Shown: positions 16,501-23,376 of the stretch, piece by piece | How the letters are laid out: each line of letters opens with the position of its first letter | How positions within the stretch are numbered: the stretch's first letter is position 1 | Assembly: GCA_026389315.1 (NCBI GenBank) | Contig: JAPLIC010000014.1 | Span: 1-52,074, forward strand | Length of the DNA: 52,074 nucleotides | Direction of reading: 5' to 3' | DNA from: Cyanobacteriota bacterium | Lineage (GTDB): Bacteria > Cyanobacteriota > Cyanobacteriia > PCC-6307 > Cyanobiaceae | Notes under the pieces: generated by a model | Told to the model about the DNA's origin: nothing | Seen by the model: the letters and a program-made list of their open reading frames with translations, nothing else | Databases searched by the model: none | Program-made: the position numbers and the translations under genes

Positions 16501-16983
16501 AAACGGGGAGGGGTTGCGCTCTTTCTGCGGCGGCCAGGGCTGGCGCAGCTGCCAACTCAACGGCTCCAGCCCTTTCTGCAGGCGACTCCAACCCGCCGCC
16601 GATCCCTGCTCCAGATCGATCACCGCCAGCGCCGTGGCCTGGGTTTCGCTCAACAGCTTCGGCAGTGGGCTCGCATCGATCCGCACCGGCAACACCAACT
16701 TGCCCGCGGCCATCGCCACACCAAGCTCTGCCAGGCACCACTGGGAGGAGGCATAGGCCTCACTGCAAATCACAAGGACCGCCGCACTCAGCTGCAAGTG
16801 CTCAAACAACTGATCACGCCAGCGCTCGCCAACATCGATGCCGTTCTCCTCATCGATATCGAGAAAGAAGGAGCGGTAGCGCTGTTCCTCCTCTCGCTTC
16901 TTCTCTGTGTCCAGCAGCCAGTCACGGATGCGCTCAGCCCAGGCGTTGTCCCGGTGGCTGTGGCTGATGAAGATCGCGCTCAT
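13570..16983 (-). CDS. DGR target protein 1: TIR + nSTAND1-type NTPase + FGE/C-type-lectin domain
   Basis: The product is 1137 residues from the ATG at 16983, where the TIR domain begins; upstream codons are not domain-like. Residues 1-150 are TIR (AIFISHSHRDNAWAERI), with E86 in WCLAELGVAM at the usual NADase glutamate position. A STAND-type ATPase follows (PSPFPGLDCFERKHAAVFFG), with Walker A GASGCGKSS at 204-212, Walker B VIAIDQFEELL and a winged-helix EIAHEALLRTWPKL. A helical middle leads to an FGE-sulfatase/C-type-lectin fold from about 805 (EGGEYWIGSPK, RHPISQAQWRAV, LPSESQWEAACRA), ending LLRGGSW...GVRPGCFSP. The last 42 residues are variable repeat 1. I infer an intracellular sensor whose ligand-binding face is diversified and whose TIR output may consume NAD. 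Confidence 0.92.
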   Translation of the reverse strand: MSAIFISHSHRDNAWAERIRDWLLDTEKKREEEQRYRSFFLDIDEENGIDVGERWRDQLFEHLQLSAAVLVICSEAYASSQWCLAELGVAMAAGKLVLPVRIDASPLPKLLSETQATALAVIDLEQGSAAGWSRLQKGLEPLSWQLRQPWPPQKERNPSPFPGLDCFERKHAAVFFGQEVVREKVLAAIRRLPARQSRLLLLLGASGCGKSSLLRAGVMPWFAADDRGRWIVFEPFRPEEKPFEALESALARAHQNLKQPVPTEPVRTAAALGQQLRRLRLAAGQQDARIVIAIDQFEELLAREDGRGDGVGEEADAFLTQLAELLGQKNSQVLILATLRSDFYGLLQLHPSALHRRAGDPIPLGPMDVDGFRQVIEGPAQRVGVRLERGLSDRLVRDTPSGDALPLLAFTLRELWDGRADGAGLTLKQYDDFGGLAGAVQRKADEVLATSGATDEEIEELERAFIDHLVRLTSDGQAAKQPARQEALPAASRRLVGLFVEARLLVSGKGSDGDAVEIAHEALLRTWPKLVGWIDKGREALLQRLRVRRLGEDLNATAPERQRRQALEQLAALAASGGDEAQAVEREGAQSLADLLAAAEAPEADRQDAALVLALIGAEQPLRVCLADTAAPVALRRRAAESLGLLAKRSGDRDQRDRIAAELEGWLCSEMLDVRIEAVSEPTAVAAAREAAQLQVATRVAQARASDQLGTITEAQLRQRILEAEEQIAQQELWAMGASPGWAEHDARLPLLQGASRGLQLAASADLPLLGSGPGQLVPMLTLTAEEEGSGLRIRSEVVKREVWKLPLAAGEQLELVVVEGGEYWIGSPKEEAGRSVYSEERLRQKCEGVDVEALRKVRLMSYAMVRHPISQAQWRAVVEGVAPDQRGQLEPSPYTFREEDSWERYGQPGALPVDSVSWNQCQQWLEALNGWLASQWPEWAEQNPGLSSQVLQLALPSESQWEAACRAVKASSAEAPKSPPFHFGATVDPSWARYGASYTYGRGRRGDYKKRPVPIGFFGLVNRCGLAEMHGQLQEWCADQWHRSPIPADVGKRRGWFGGGGTTQALLDGSALEGPDSGLAEVPREQEMKLLRGGSWIINPHNARAAFRHSNHPFNVSTSIGVRPGCFSPPGSLLGS
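13590..13715 (-). repeat. DGR variable repeat 1 (VR1)
   Basis: This is the 3' end of the TIR-containing target gene, colinear with the template at 13277-13402. Core-codon changes from the template are AAC to ATC, AAC to CAC, GAC to TTC and AAC to AGC twice: six substitutions, five at template A. The one exception is G to T in the GAC codon. It is explained if the template once had AAC there. The identical tail from GGCGTC onward is the presumed initiation site for homing. Confidence 0.92.
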
Positions 16984-17169
16984 CGCGTCGCAGGAGAGAG
17001 CATTCCCGCGCAACCTATTCCTGATTCGGCCAGCTCGCCGGATTTTCTCGCTCCAGCCCCTCCTCCCCCGCCAGCCAGAGCAGCGCTGAGCGCATCTCCT
17101 CCGCATGGCACGGCAGGGGGGGCTGGCTCAGGCGGATGGCTTTGGGTGGATAGCGGTTCAGTTCTTGGA

Positions 17170-17221
17170 GGATGGCTTTGGCCTGGCACCCGGTTCCTTG
17201 TCGGTAGCCCTCCACCCCGCG
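17170..17221 (+). repeat. 52-bp repeat, second copy
   Basis: Matches 11066-11117 with three mismatches. It lies directly against the degenerate template repeat. No gene is evident in the wider 17000-17170 gap upstream of the TIR gene; a 66-residue minus-strand frame there (RYPPKAIRLSQPPLPCH...) is not recognised. Confidence 0.65.
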
Positions 17222-17304
17222 GGGGAGGAGACAGCAGGGGCGAACGCCGTTGTTGGTGTTGACGTTGGCCGGGTGATTGCTGTTCCGGTTGGCGACCCGC
17301 CCTC
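17221..17304 (-). repeat. Degenerate or internally deleted second template repeat
   Basis: On the minus strand, directly at the stop of the reverse transcriptase gene, comes the leader GAGGGCGGGTCGCC (also in front of the full TR). It is followed by an AAC-rich stretch in the frame NRNSNHPANVNTNNGVRP. Compared with the full TR, about 55-60 bp of the first half are missing, and several non-adenine positions differ. TR position next to RT is the common DGR arrangement, so this may be the original template, now decayed, or one that served a lost target. Confidence 0.65.
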
Positions 17305-18403
17305 AGATGTCACCGTACTGCGGCAGTGGGGGCAAGCCAGCGCAGAAGCTATAGGGCGCGAACAGACGCTGGCGTAGCTGGAGGGTGTGGCCATGGGCTA
17401 GGTGGGCGTTCCAGCTCAGGGCCGAGGCGCGGGCCCTCTCTTTGCTGAGCCGACGCTGGGCGATAGCCCGATCGCAATGCCGCAGGCCCCGGCGAATGCG
17501 GAGCAGACTGTGGTTGCGGGGACGAATGCGACCGCCGATTAGACGAAAACCCACAAAACTGGCACCGATGCTGGTTCGGTGGAGGTGGGTCTTGTTCGGA
17601 TGCAGTTTGAGCCGCAGGCCAGCCAGGTCTGCCTGCAGAACGGCCAGCGCCTGCTGCAACGGCTCCGGCTGGTTGGCGAACAGGGCTAGATCATCCACAT
17701 AGCGCAGGCTGGCCTTGACGCCGGGAAGTGCCTGCAGGTGGTGATCGAGGCCATCGAGGTGGAGATTCGCCAGAAACTGGCTGGTGAGGTTGCCAATCGG
17801 CAGGCCTCTCGGCCGCTCCAGGGGCGTCAGCAAGGTGTCGCCGGGAAAAGCATCGATGGCGGGGCCACCGCTGGCACCGTTGGCCAGGATCACGGCCAAC
17901 AGCCAGAGGGTGTCAGGGCATGCGATCCGGCGCTCCAGTTGGGCGATCAGCACGAGGTGATCGATGGAGGGGAAGTAGAGGCGAATGTCGGCCTGAAGGA
18001 TCCAGCGATAGTCGTGGCAGGCCCGGGCAAAGCGGCGCAGGGCGCGATGGCTGCCGTAGCCGCAGCGGTTGGCGTAACTGGTGGGGATGAAGTGCCGCTC
18101 CAGCGGCGGGGCAATCACCGCGATCAGGGCGTGATGCACCACCCGGTCGCGGAAGGGTGCGGCGCTCACCAGGCGTGGTTTGGGCTCGCGCACCAGGAAC
18201 TGCCGGTAGGAACCGGGGGCGTAAGTAAAGCTCTGTAGCTCGTGCTGTAGCTGGAACAGTTCGGCCTCCAGGTTGGCCGCAAAGGCGAGCACATCGGGAC
18301 GGTAGCGCTTGCCCTTGCTCGCCTTGCGGAAGGCGGCGAGCAGGGTGGGGAAGCTGGTGATGCGGGGATAGAGATGCCGCAGCGGCGGTGGGGACTTTGC
18401 CAT
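17303..18403 (-). CDS. DGR reverse transcriptase
   Basis: The product is 366 residues from the ATG at 18403; upstream codons overlap the avd gene and are not RT-like. Conserved RT blocks appear in order: PFRDRVVHHAL, ILQADIRLYFPSIDH with catalytic D139, RGLPIGNLTSQFLAN at about 200-213, RYVDDLALF with the active-site YVDD at 235-238, HPNKTHLH, and ASFVGFRL. The GNLTSQ block replaces the GSPLSP-type motif of group II introns and is the DGR hallmark. No maturase or HNH domain follows. The enzyme copies the template RNA with errors at adenines, and the cDNA replaces the variable repeats. It starts 10 nt after the avd stop, so the two are one operon. Confidence 0.95.
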   Translation of the reverse strand: MAKSPPPLRHLYPRITSFPTLLAAFRKASKGKRYRPDVLAFAANLEAELFQLQHELQSFTYAPGSYRQFLVREPKPRLVSAAPFRDRVVHHALIAVIAPPLERHFIPTSYANRCGYGSHRALRRFARACHDYRWILQADIRLYFPSIDHLVLIAQLERRIACPDTLWLLAVILANGASGGPAIDAFPGDTLLTPLERPRGLPIGNLTSQFLANLHLDGLDHHLQALPGVKASLRYVDDLALFANQPEPLQQALAVLQADLAGLRLKLHPNKTHLHRTSIGASFVGFRLIGGRIRPRNHSLLRIRRGLRHCDRAIAQRRLSKERARASALSWNAHLAHGHTLQLRQRLFAPYSFCAGLPPLPQYGDI

Positions 18404-18413
18404 CCGACGAGGC

Positions 18414-18800
18414 TCAGGCCGGAGCGGCCGTCTGGCCCTGGCGCCGCTGCTGGCTGATCCAGCCACCAAGTTGACGCCCCACCTCCTCCAACAGGCGGGC
18501 CACATGCTCGTAGCGGCGATCATCGATCAACTGAAAGTTGTGCAACAAGCGGATCTGCAGGCGCAGCAAATCGAGGCGAGCGTTGAGGGGTTCGAGGCGC
18601 TCCAGTTTGGCGGTGGCATAGCGTGCGGCGACCAGGCCCTCCAGTAGGTCGTAGAGGCCCTGCACCAGGCGATCGCCGAGGGCAAAGCGGTGATCGCGGG
18701 GCAGGCGGTTGAGCAGGGGCACGAACCACTGGATCAGATCCATGGTGGCCTGGATGATCGGCAGTTCGCCGCGACTAGGGGTGGGGCTGGGGGTACTCAT
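18414..18800 (-). CDS. avd: DGR accessory variability determinant (Avd-like four-helix protein)
   Basis: The product is 128 residues from the ATG at 18800; the longer frame to 18860 reads through the target-site hairpin. The sequence has the Avd/four-helix-bundle pattern: DLIQWFVPLLNRLPRDHRFALGDRL, then GLYDLLEGLVAARYA, LRLQIRLLHNFQLIDDRRYE and LEEVGRQLGGWI. Avd forms a positively charged pentameric barrel that binds the RT and template RNA and is needed for mutagenic retrohoming in the Bordetella phage system. It is followed by the RT gene after 10 nt. The Pro/Ser-rich N-terminal extension is not conserved. Confidence 0.92.
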   Translation of the reverse strand: MSTPSPTPSRGELPIIQATMDLIQWFVPLLNRLPRDHRFALGDRLVQGLYDLLEGLVAARYATAKLERLEPLNARLDLLRLQIRLLHNFQLIDDRRYEHVARLLEEVGRQLGGWISQQRRQGQTAAPA

Positions 18801-18843
18801 TGAGGCAGACGATCCAACATTGGAGGAGGGGCAAAAAAATCGA

Positions 18844-18858
18844 GGCGCCTGCGGCGCC
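18844..18858. other. Hairpin downstream of variable repeat 2
   Basis: GGCGCC arms around TGC, in the counterpart position to 13478-13492. It lies between the second target gene and avd. The 18859-18964 stretch resembles 13493-13589 (shared blocks such as GGGACCAAGGGCTCAAG), so both targets carry the same 3' module. It may act as homing recognition structure, terminator, or both. Confidence 0.5.
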
Positions 18859-18944
18859 ATAGCCTCCAGCCAAACAGCCTGGGAACCCGGAAACCCAACA
18901 GCCAGGGCAAAACAAAACAGCCCAAGGGCAAAGGGACCAAGGGC

Positions 18945-21900
18945 TCAAGGACCAAGAAGGGAGCCTGGGGGGGAGAAACAGCCGGGACGGACGCCAATGT
19001 CGGAGTCGACATCGTCCGGGAGGAGGCAGTTCCGGAAGGCGGCGCGGGCGAAGCGCGGATCGTCGATCCACGAGCCCCCGCGCAGCAGCCTGTAGGCCTG
19101 TTCCTGATTTCCTTCCAGATCTGCATCCGGGCCTTCCAATGGGCTCCCGTCGCCAGTCGAGCCGTCCCTTGGATCGCGATGCCACTGATCGGCGCACCAC
19201 TCCAACAGCTGCCCGTGAAGTTCCGCCAGGCCCCAGCGGTTCACCAGGCCAAAGAAACCCACCGGAACCGGCCGCTGGCGGTAGGCACCCTTGCGGCCTG
19301 GGCCATAGGTGTAGTTGCCGTCGTAATTCGTCCAGGTGGAATCGAGCGTGTCGCCGAAGTGAAAGGGTGTGCCTGAACTGGCGCGGCAAGCGGCCTCCCT
19401 TTGGCTCTCGCTCGGCAGGGCCAGCTGGCGCGCCTCGCCCTGGCCGCCCTGCTCCTTCCAGTGCACCACCAGCCAGCGGTTCAGCCGCCGCAGCCATTCC
19501 TGGCAGTCGTTCCAGCTCACGCTGTCCACCGCCAGGCTACTGGGCTGGGCGTAGCTCTCCCACAGGCCCTTGGTGTCGTAGGTGCCGGGGGTCGAGCTGA
19601 TGTCGCGCTCCAGTCGCGGCAACGCCGCCACGACACGCCACTGGGCCTGGGTGAGCGGATGGCGCACCAGGGCGAAAGCCTTCAGGTTCACGGTGCGCTG
19701 CACCTCCGCGTTCACCCCCTCGCACTTCTGGCGGAACTGAAGGTAAATATCACGGCCGGCCTCCGCCTTCGGGGAGCCGATCATGCATTTTCTGCCCTCC
19801 ACCACCACCAGCTCCAGCTGTTCGCCATCCGGCAGCGGCAGCCGCCACACCGCTGGCGTCACCACCTCCGTGCGGATCCGCAGGGCCTCCCCTTCCTGCA
19901 GGGCGGTGAGGGTGAGCATCGGCATCAACCGGCCGGGGCCGCTGCCGAGCAGGGGCAGCTCGGCGGAGGCCGCCAGTTGCAACGCCCTGGAGGCTCCCTG
20001 CAGGGGCGGCAGGTGGCGGTCGTGCTCCGCCCAGCCTTCCTCGCCGGTCACCAGCAGATCGAGGCTGTCGGCACGAAGTTGGCCCTCCAGAAACGCTTCG
20101 ATGCGCAGGCGGTGCTCGGCCTGATCTCTTGCCGTCAGACCCAGCGCCTCCAGCGCCGCGCGGCGCAGTTCCGGCGGCTGCGACCCATCGCTCGACAGCC
20201 GCTCCAGGGCCTCGATTCCGATCTCCGTGCCGATCAGGCCCAGCACCACCGCGGCCTCTTGCTGCTCCACCCGCCGCTCCTTCTGGCGCTCAGGCAGAAC
20301 CTCCGCCAACATCCGCGCCAGCCGCCGGCTCGCCACATCCCGCGCCGCCCGCCGTTCCGAGTCCTCTGACGCAGCTGCCATCGCCGCCAGCTTGCCGATC
20401 GCGTCGCGCCGCTCACTGGCCACCGGCACCCCCAGCTCCCACATCCACTTGCGGGCCCGCTGCAGCGCCAGCCGATAGCGCTCACCTTCCGGATCCAGAA
20501 AGCCCAGGGCCGCCAGCCGGTCGGGCGCCTCCGGCGGCATCGCCAGGGCACGCTTGCCCTGGGCCTCCATCGCCCCATCGCGCAGGGCCAGCAGGAAGCC
20601 CCGCATCAGCTCGCGTTCGGCTGCCGGCCGTGGCTCCAGGGCCGCCAGGAACGCCTCCCATACCCCTGAGCCCTCGCTCAGGGCCTGCTGCTCCAGCCGC
20701 TCGAACTGCTCCGCCGCCGCCAGGTGATCCGCCAGCGGGTCCAAGGGAAAGCGCAGGCGGCCCACCGCCGCGCCGGGCTGCAGCAGCAGCCGCAGCTCGA
20801 TCAAGTAGCCCAACAGGGCCTCGGCTTGCTCGCGGCTCAGCCCCAGGCCCACAGGCTCCTCGGCCAGCAGGGCGCTGCGGGCCAGGGCGTCGCTGAACTC
20901 CAACGGCTGGAACAGGGGCCTTTCCCTGGGACCCTGACGGTGACTGGCCAGGGCCACCGCCCGCAGGGCCCGCTGCACCAGCGCCTCGCTGATATCCAGC
21001 CCCGCCCGGCGCCGCAGGGCAGGATCAGCGGGGGTGTCGAGGCGCCGCACGTAGCTGAGCATCAGCTCCGGCACCGATCCCGCCAGCAGGCCCTGCTCCC
21101 GGTTGGCGATCACGTCGTCGATGAACATCTGGGCCAGCAGCACCATGATCGGCTTGTCGCCCACGATCCGTTTGAGCTGCGCCTGGGCCGGCATCAGGTC
21201 GTCGTCGCTCAACGCTTCCCCCTGGCCCTTGCGGCGCAGGTAATCGAGGAAGAAGGCCTGCAATCGCTCCACCGCGATCCGCTGCGGCACGATCCGGCTC
21301 AAGGGGCGCTCCCGGAACCCGTCGTCGTCGCTGCGGCTGGTGACCAGCACCAGGCCCAGTGGCAAAGCGGCCAGGAACTGCTCGCGGGCGGAGGGCGTCA
21401 GCTCCGAGAGGTGATCCACGATCGGGATCAGCCGTTTGGCGGCCAGCAGGGCGTCGATCAGCTCCGCTGCCAGCTCCTCCTCTGGTGCGGCGGGCAGCTG
21501 GTTGCGCAGCCAGCTCCGCACCCGATCGGCAACGCTCTCCTGGGATCCCAGGGCGGTTTCGATTAGCACCGGCAGGCGCACTACCCCGCCGGGTTTTCCC
21601 TCCAGCCACCAGCGGGCAATCGCAAAGGCCAGGCTCGTTTTGCCCGCGCCGCCGTCGCCGCTGAGCAGCAACACATGGCTGCCCGCCACGGCCAGCAGGG
21701 GCTTCAGATCTTCCGGCTTCAGCAGCCTTGGGCCCTCGTTGACCGTGGCCCCCGCCGGGGTGATGCACACATCCAGCGGCACATGCACCTGGCGGGCTTG
21801 CACAGACGCAAGGCCCAGGAAGGCTGTGGAGAGCTGGGGCTGGTGGCGGTCGACCCAGTGCTGCAGGTCGGCGGGGGTATAGCTGCGTGACCGCGGCGAG

Positions 21901-22484
21901 CCTGAATCCAGGGAGGGCGGCCTAAGGGCTTGCAGCGCCTGCAGCACCAGGCTGGCCAGCTGATCGGCTGTAGTGAAATGCCCCACCCCATGGGAAGCCT
22001 CCACCTCAGCCCGGAAGGCCGCCAGGTCGGTGCCGTCCTCGCCGCTGTCGATCCATTTCGGCTTCCAGTCGTGATCAGAGTGGACCGTGAAGACCAGGCG
22101 GAGTTTGTTGTGGCGGCTCGCCTGCTCGTATTCGAGCTGGGTGATCGAGCGCCGCTGCGGATTGTTCTCCAGTGGCCGGTAGCCATAGCGGTGGGCGATC
22201 AGCAGCACATACACATCCGTTGCCGCCACATCCGCCAGGCAGCGATCCAACGGTGGCTGATCGAACGCCGTGTATTTCTCCATGCACTCCACGTCGTAAC
22301 GCGCCTTCTCCAGCGCGGTCTTGAGCGCGGCGCGGTGGCCCTCCAGGTCGATGAAGGTGGAAGAGACGTAGACCGAAGGCTGTCCCTTGGAGTTGGGCAC
22401 CGCTGGCAGCTTGAGGGGTGTGGATTGCCTCAGCAGTCTGCCGGTGGAACCCCCGCTTGGCAGGGCAGGGGGTGGCACCAGCAC
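18945..22484 (-). CDS. DGR target protein 2: DUF4062 + NACHT-type NTPase + FGE/C-type-lectin domain
   Basis: The product is 1179 residues from a GTG; the first 35 or so residues are Pro-rich and the true start could be later. Residues 37-130 are DUF4062 (SVYVSSTFIDLEGHRAAL...LLIAHRYGYRP), a TIR/Nudix-like effector-associated domain. Walker A is SGDGGAGKTSLAFAIA at about 275-290, followed by a NACHT-like region (LIPIVDHLSEL; LVLVTSRSDDDG) and helical repeats. The FGE-sulfatase/C-type-lectin fold begins near 885 (VEGRKCMIGSPKAEAG, RHPLTQAQWRVV, LPSESQREAACRA) and ends LLRGGSWIDDPRFARAAF...GVRPGCFSP. The last 42 residues are variable repeat 2. It shares only the FGE half with target 1, so two different effector and NTPase modules use one diversified binding domain. 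Confidence 0.92.
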   Translation of the reverse strand: MLVPPPALPSGGSTGRLLRQSTPLKLPAVPNSKGQPSVYVSSTFIDLEGHRAALKTALEKARYDVECMEKYTAFDQPPLDRCLADVAATDVYVLLIAHRYGYRPLENNPQRRSITQLEYEQASRHNKLRLVFTVHSDHDWKPKWIDSGEDGTDLAAFRAEVEASHGVGHFTTADQLASLVLQALQALRPPSLDSGSPRSRSYTPADLQHWVDRHQPQLSTAFLGLASVQARQVHVPLDVCITPAGATVNEGPRLLKPEDLKPLLAVAGSHVLLLSGDGGAGKTSLAFAIARWWLEGKPGGVVRLPVLIETALGSQESVADRVRSWLRNQLPAAPEEELAAELIDALLAAKRLIPIVDHLSELTPSAREQFLAALPLGLVLVTSRSDDDGFRERPLSRIVPQRIAVERLQAFFLDYLRRKGQGEALSDDDLMPAQAQLKRIVGDKPIMVLLAQMFIDDVIANREQGLLAGSVPELMLSYVRRLDTPADPALRRRAGLDISEALVQRALRAVALASHRQGPRERPLFQPLEFSDALARSALLAEEPVGLGLSREQAEALLGYLIELRLLLQPGAAVGRLRFPLDPLADHLAAAEQFERLEQQALSEGSGVWEAFLAALEPRPAAERELMRGFLLALRDGAMEAQGKRALAMPPEAPDRLAALGFLDPEGERYRLALQRARKWMWELGVPVASERRDAIGKLAAMAAASEDSERRAARDVASRRLARMLAEVLPERQKERRVEQQEAAVVLGLIGTEIGIEALERLSSDGSQPPELRRAALEALGLTARDQAEHRLRIEAFLEGQLRADSLDLLVTGEEGWAEHDRHLPPLQGASRALQLAASAELPLLGSGPGRLMPMLTLTALQEGEALRIRTEVVTPAVWRLPLPDGEQLELVVVEGRKCMIGSPKAEAGRDIYLQFRQKCEGVNAEVQRTVNLKAFALVRHPLTQAQWRVVAALPRLERDISSTPGTYDTKGLWESYAQPSSLAVDSVSWNDCQEWLRRLNRWLVVHWKEQGGQGEARQLALPSESQREAACRASSGTPFHFGDTLDSTWTNYDGNYTYGPGRKGAYRQRPVPVGFFGLVNRWGLAELHGQLLEWCADQWHRDPRDGSTGDGSPLEGPDADLEGNQEQAYRLLRGGSWIDDPRFARAAFRNCLLPDDVDSDIGVRPGCFSPPGSLLGP
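18965..19089 (-). repeat. DGR variable repeat 2 (VR2)
   Basis: This is the 3' end of the DUF4062 target gene. Compared with the template at 13277-13402, the core codons differ at 13 positions, all template adenines. Examples are AAC to TTC, AAC to CTC, CAC to CGC and three AAC to GAC. Every non-adenine base there is unchanged. This is strong direct evidence that mutagenic homing has occurred with the present template. Confidence 0.95.
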
Positions 22485-22594
22485 AACAGTTCCAGCTCAC
22501 CGGAGCTGGCTTATTGCTCACTGCGGCTGACAAACGGTAGTTAGGGCTGCTGGTTTTGGCACTGCCCCAAGCTGCCGGCCACCTCGCTGATGAA

Positions 22595-22652
22595 GATGCC
22601 CCCAGTCAACTTCTGCCCTTGAAAGACCTGCGGATCTGGTCGAACCAGTTCC
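22595..22652 (+). repeat. 58-bp direct repeat, right copy, at the cytochrome b561 3' end
   Basis: Matches 10850-10907 at 54 of 58 positions, same orientation. It includes the cytochrome stop codon and about 15 final codons. Together with the left copy it brackets about 11.7 kb holding the DUF2887, vapBC and DGR genes. Confidence 0.75.
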
Positions 22653-23136
22653 CTGGCAAGTCCCCAGGCCGGAGCTGAACGCTCGCCATCGAGCGGGCCA
22701 GAGGCAGGCCGCCACGCTGCAGCACCGTCAGCACATGCATGGTCACCGCGAGGGCGATCAAAAGCCAGGCGAGCAGATGGAGGCTGTAAACAAGTTGCTG
22801 GAACTGGCCGTCGCGCAGCCAGTCCTCGTCCATCAACTTGCCGCTGCCCACCGCCAGCACCAGGGCCACCAGGGCGAGGGCGTTGGCGGGCTGCCGCAGC
22901 CGCGGCCGGCCGGCGCTGAGGGCGTACAGGGCAAACAGCAGGGCAATCGGCCAGAGCAGAAACCCCACCGTGCCGTGAATATCGATCCACTCACCAGCAA
23001 GGCTGAAGGGTAGCCGGCCAAAGCGCCCGTCGTACATCGAGTACACCAGCAAGCCCGTGAGCCAGGCCAGCGGCACCAGCAGCGCCGTGGCGCCATGCAG
23101 CAGGCGCAATAGGGAGGGTTGGTAAGGACGGGGCAT
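22606..23136 (-). CDS. Cytochrome b561-type membrane protein
   Basis: The product is 176 residues from the ATG at 23136; a TTG at 23151 would add five. It has four hydrophobic helices, with histidines at H14 (RLLHGATALLVP), H54 (IDIHGTVGFLLWP), H120 (YSLHLLAWLL) and H134 (TMHVLTVL), placed as heme ligands of the b561/di-heme family. Such proteins pass electrons across the membrane, often with a partner oxidoreductase. An open frame whose stop lies 11 nt upstream (ending DTQLQPRPD) could be the tail of a lost partner. The last 15 residues are encoded by the 58-bp repeat. Confidence 0.8.
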   Translation of the reverse strand: MPRPYQPSLLRLLHGATALLVPLAWLTGLLVYSMYDGRFGRLPFSLAGEWIDIHGTVGFLLWPIALLFALYALSAGRPRLRQPANALALVALVLAVGSGKLMDEDWLRDGQFQQLVYSLHLLAWLLIALAVTMHVLTVLQRGGLPLARSMASVQLRPGDLPGNWFDQIRRSFKGRS

Positions 23137-23376
23137 AGCGGGAGAGGTCAATCAGGTCTCGGCTGGAGTTGGGTGTCGAGGCCATCCCAGGCCCGAGGCG
23201 CCCAGCCCTGCTGCGCCACCAGGTCGTCGGTCCAGTCCGGGCCAGGACGAGGGTGTCAAGCAGCAGCTCAGTGACCAGCGTTGCTCTGCGTAATGAGGCT
23301 GGGGCTGGGGCTGGGGCTGAGACAACGGTGGCACTCAGGGATGGAGGCCTGTCTCGATCCCGCCCCAACCACCCCG
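23137..23376. other. Gap with possible C-terminal remnant upstream of the cytochrome gene
   Basis: On the minus strand, a frame ending at 23148-23150 reads DWTDDLVAQQGWAPRAWDG then LDTQLQPRPD, which looks like a natural protein end. No beginning is found. A short GGGGCT repeat lies at about 23301-23320. The rest is unassigned and must contain the promoters of the divergent flanking genes. Confidence 0.3.

Noticed and set aside
17303..18403. Group II intron reverse transcriptase
   Set aside because: The GNLTSQ block, lack of maturase and HNH domains, adjacent avd and adenine-specific template/variable repeats all point to a DGR.
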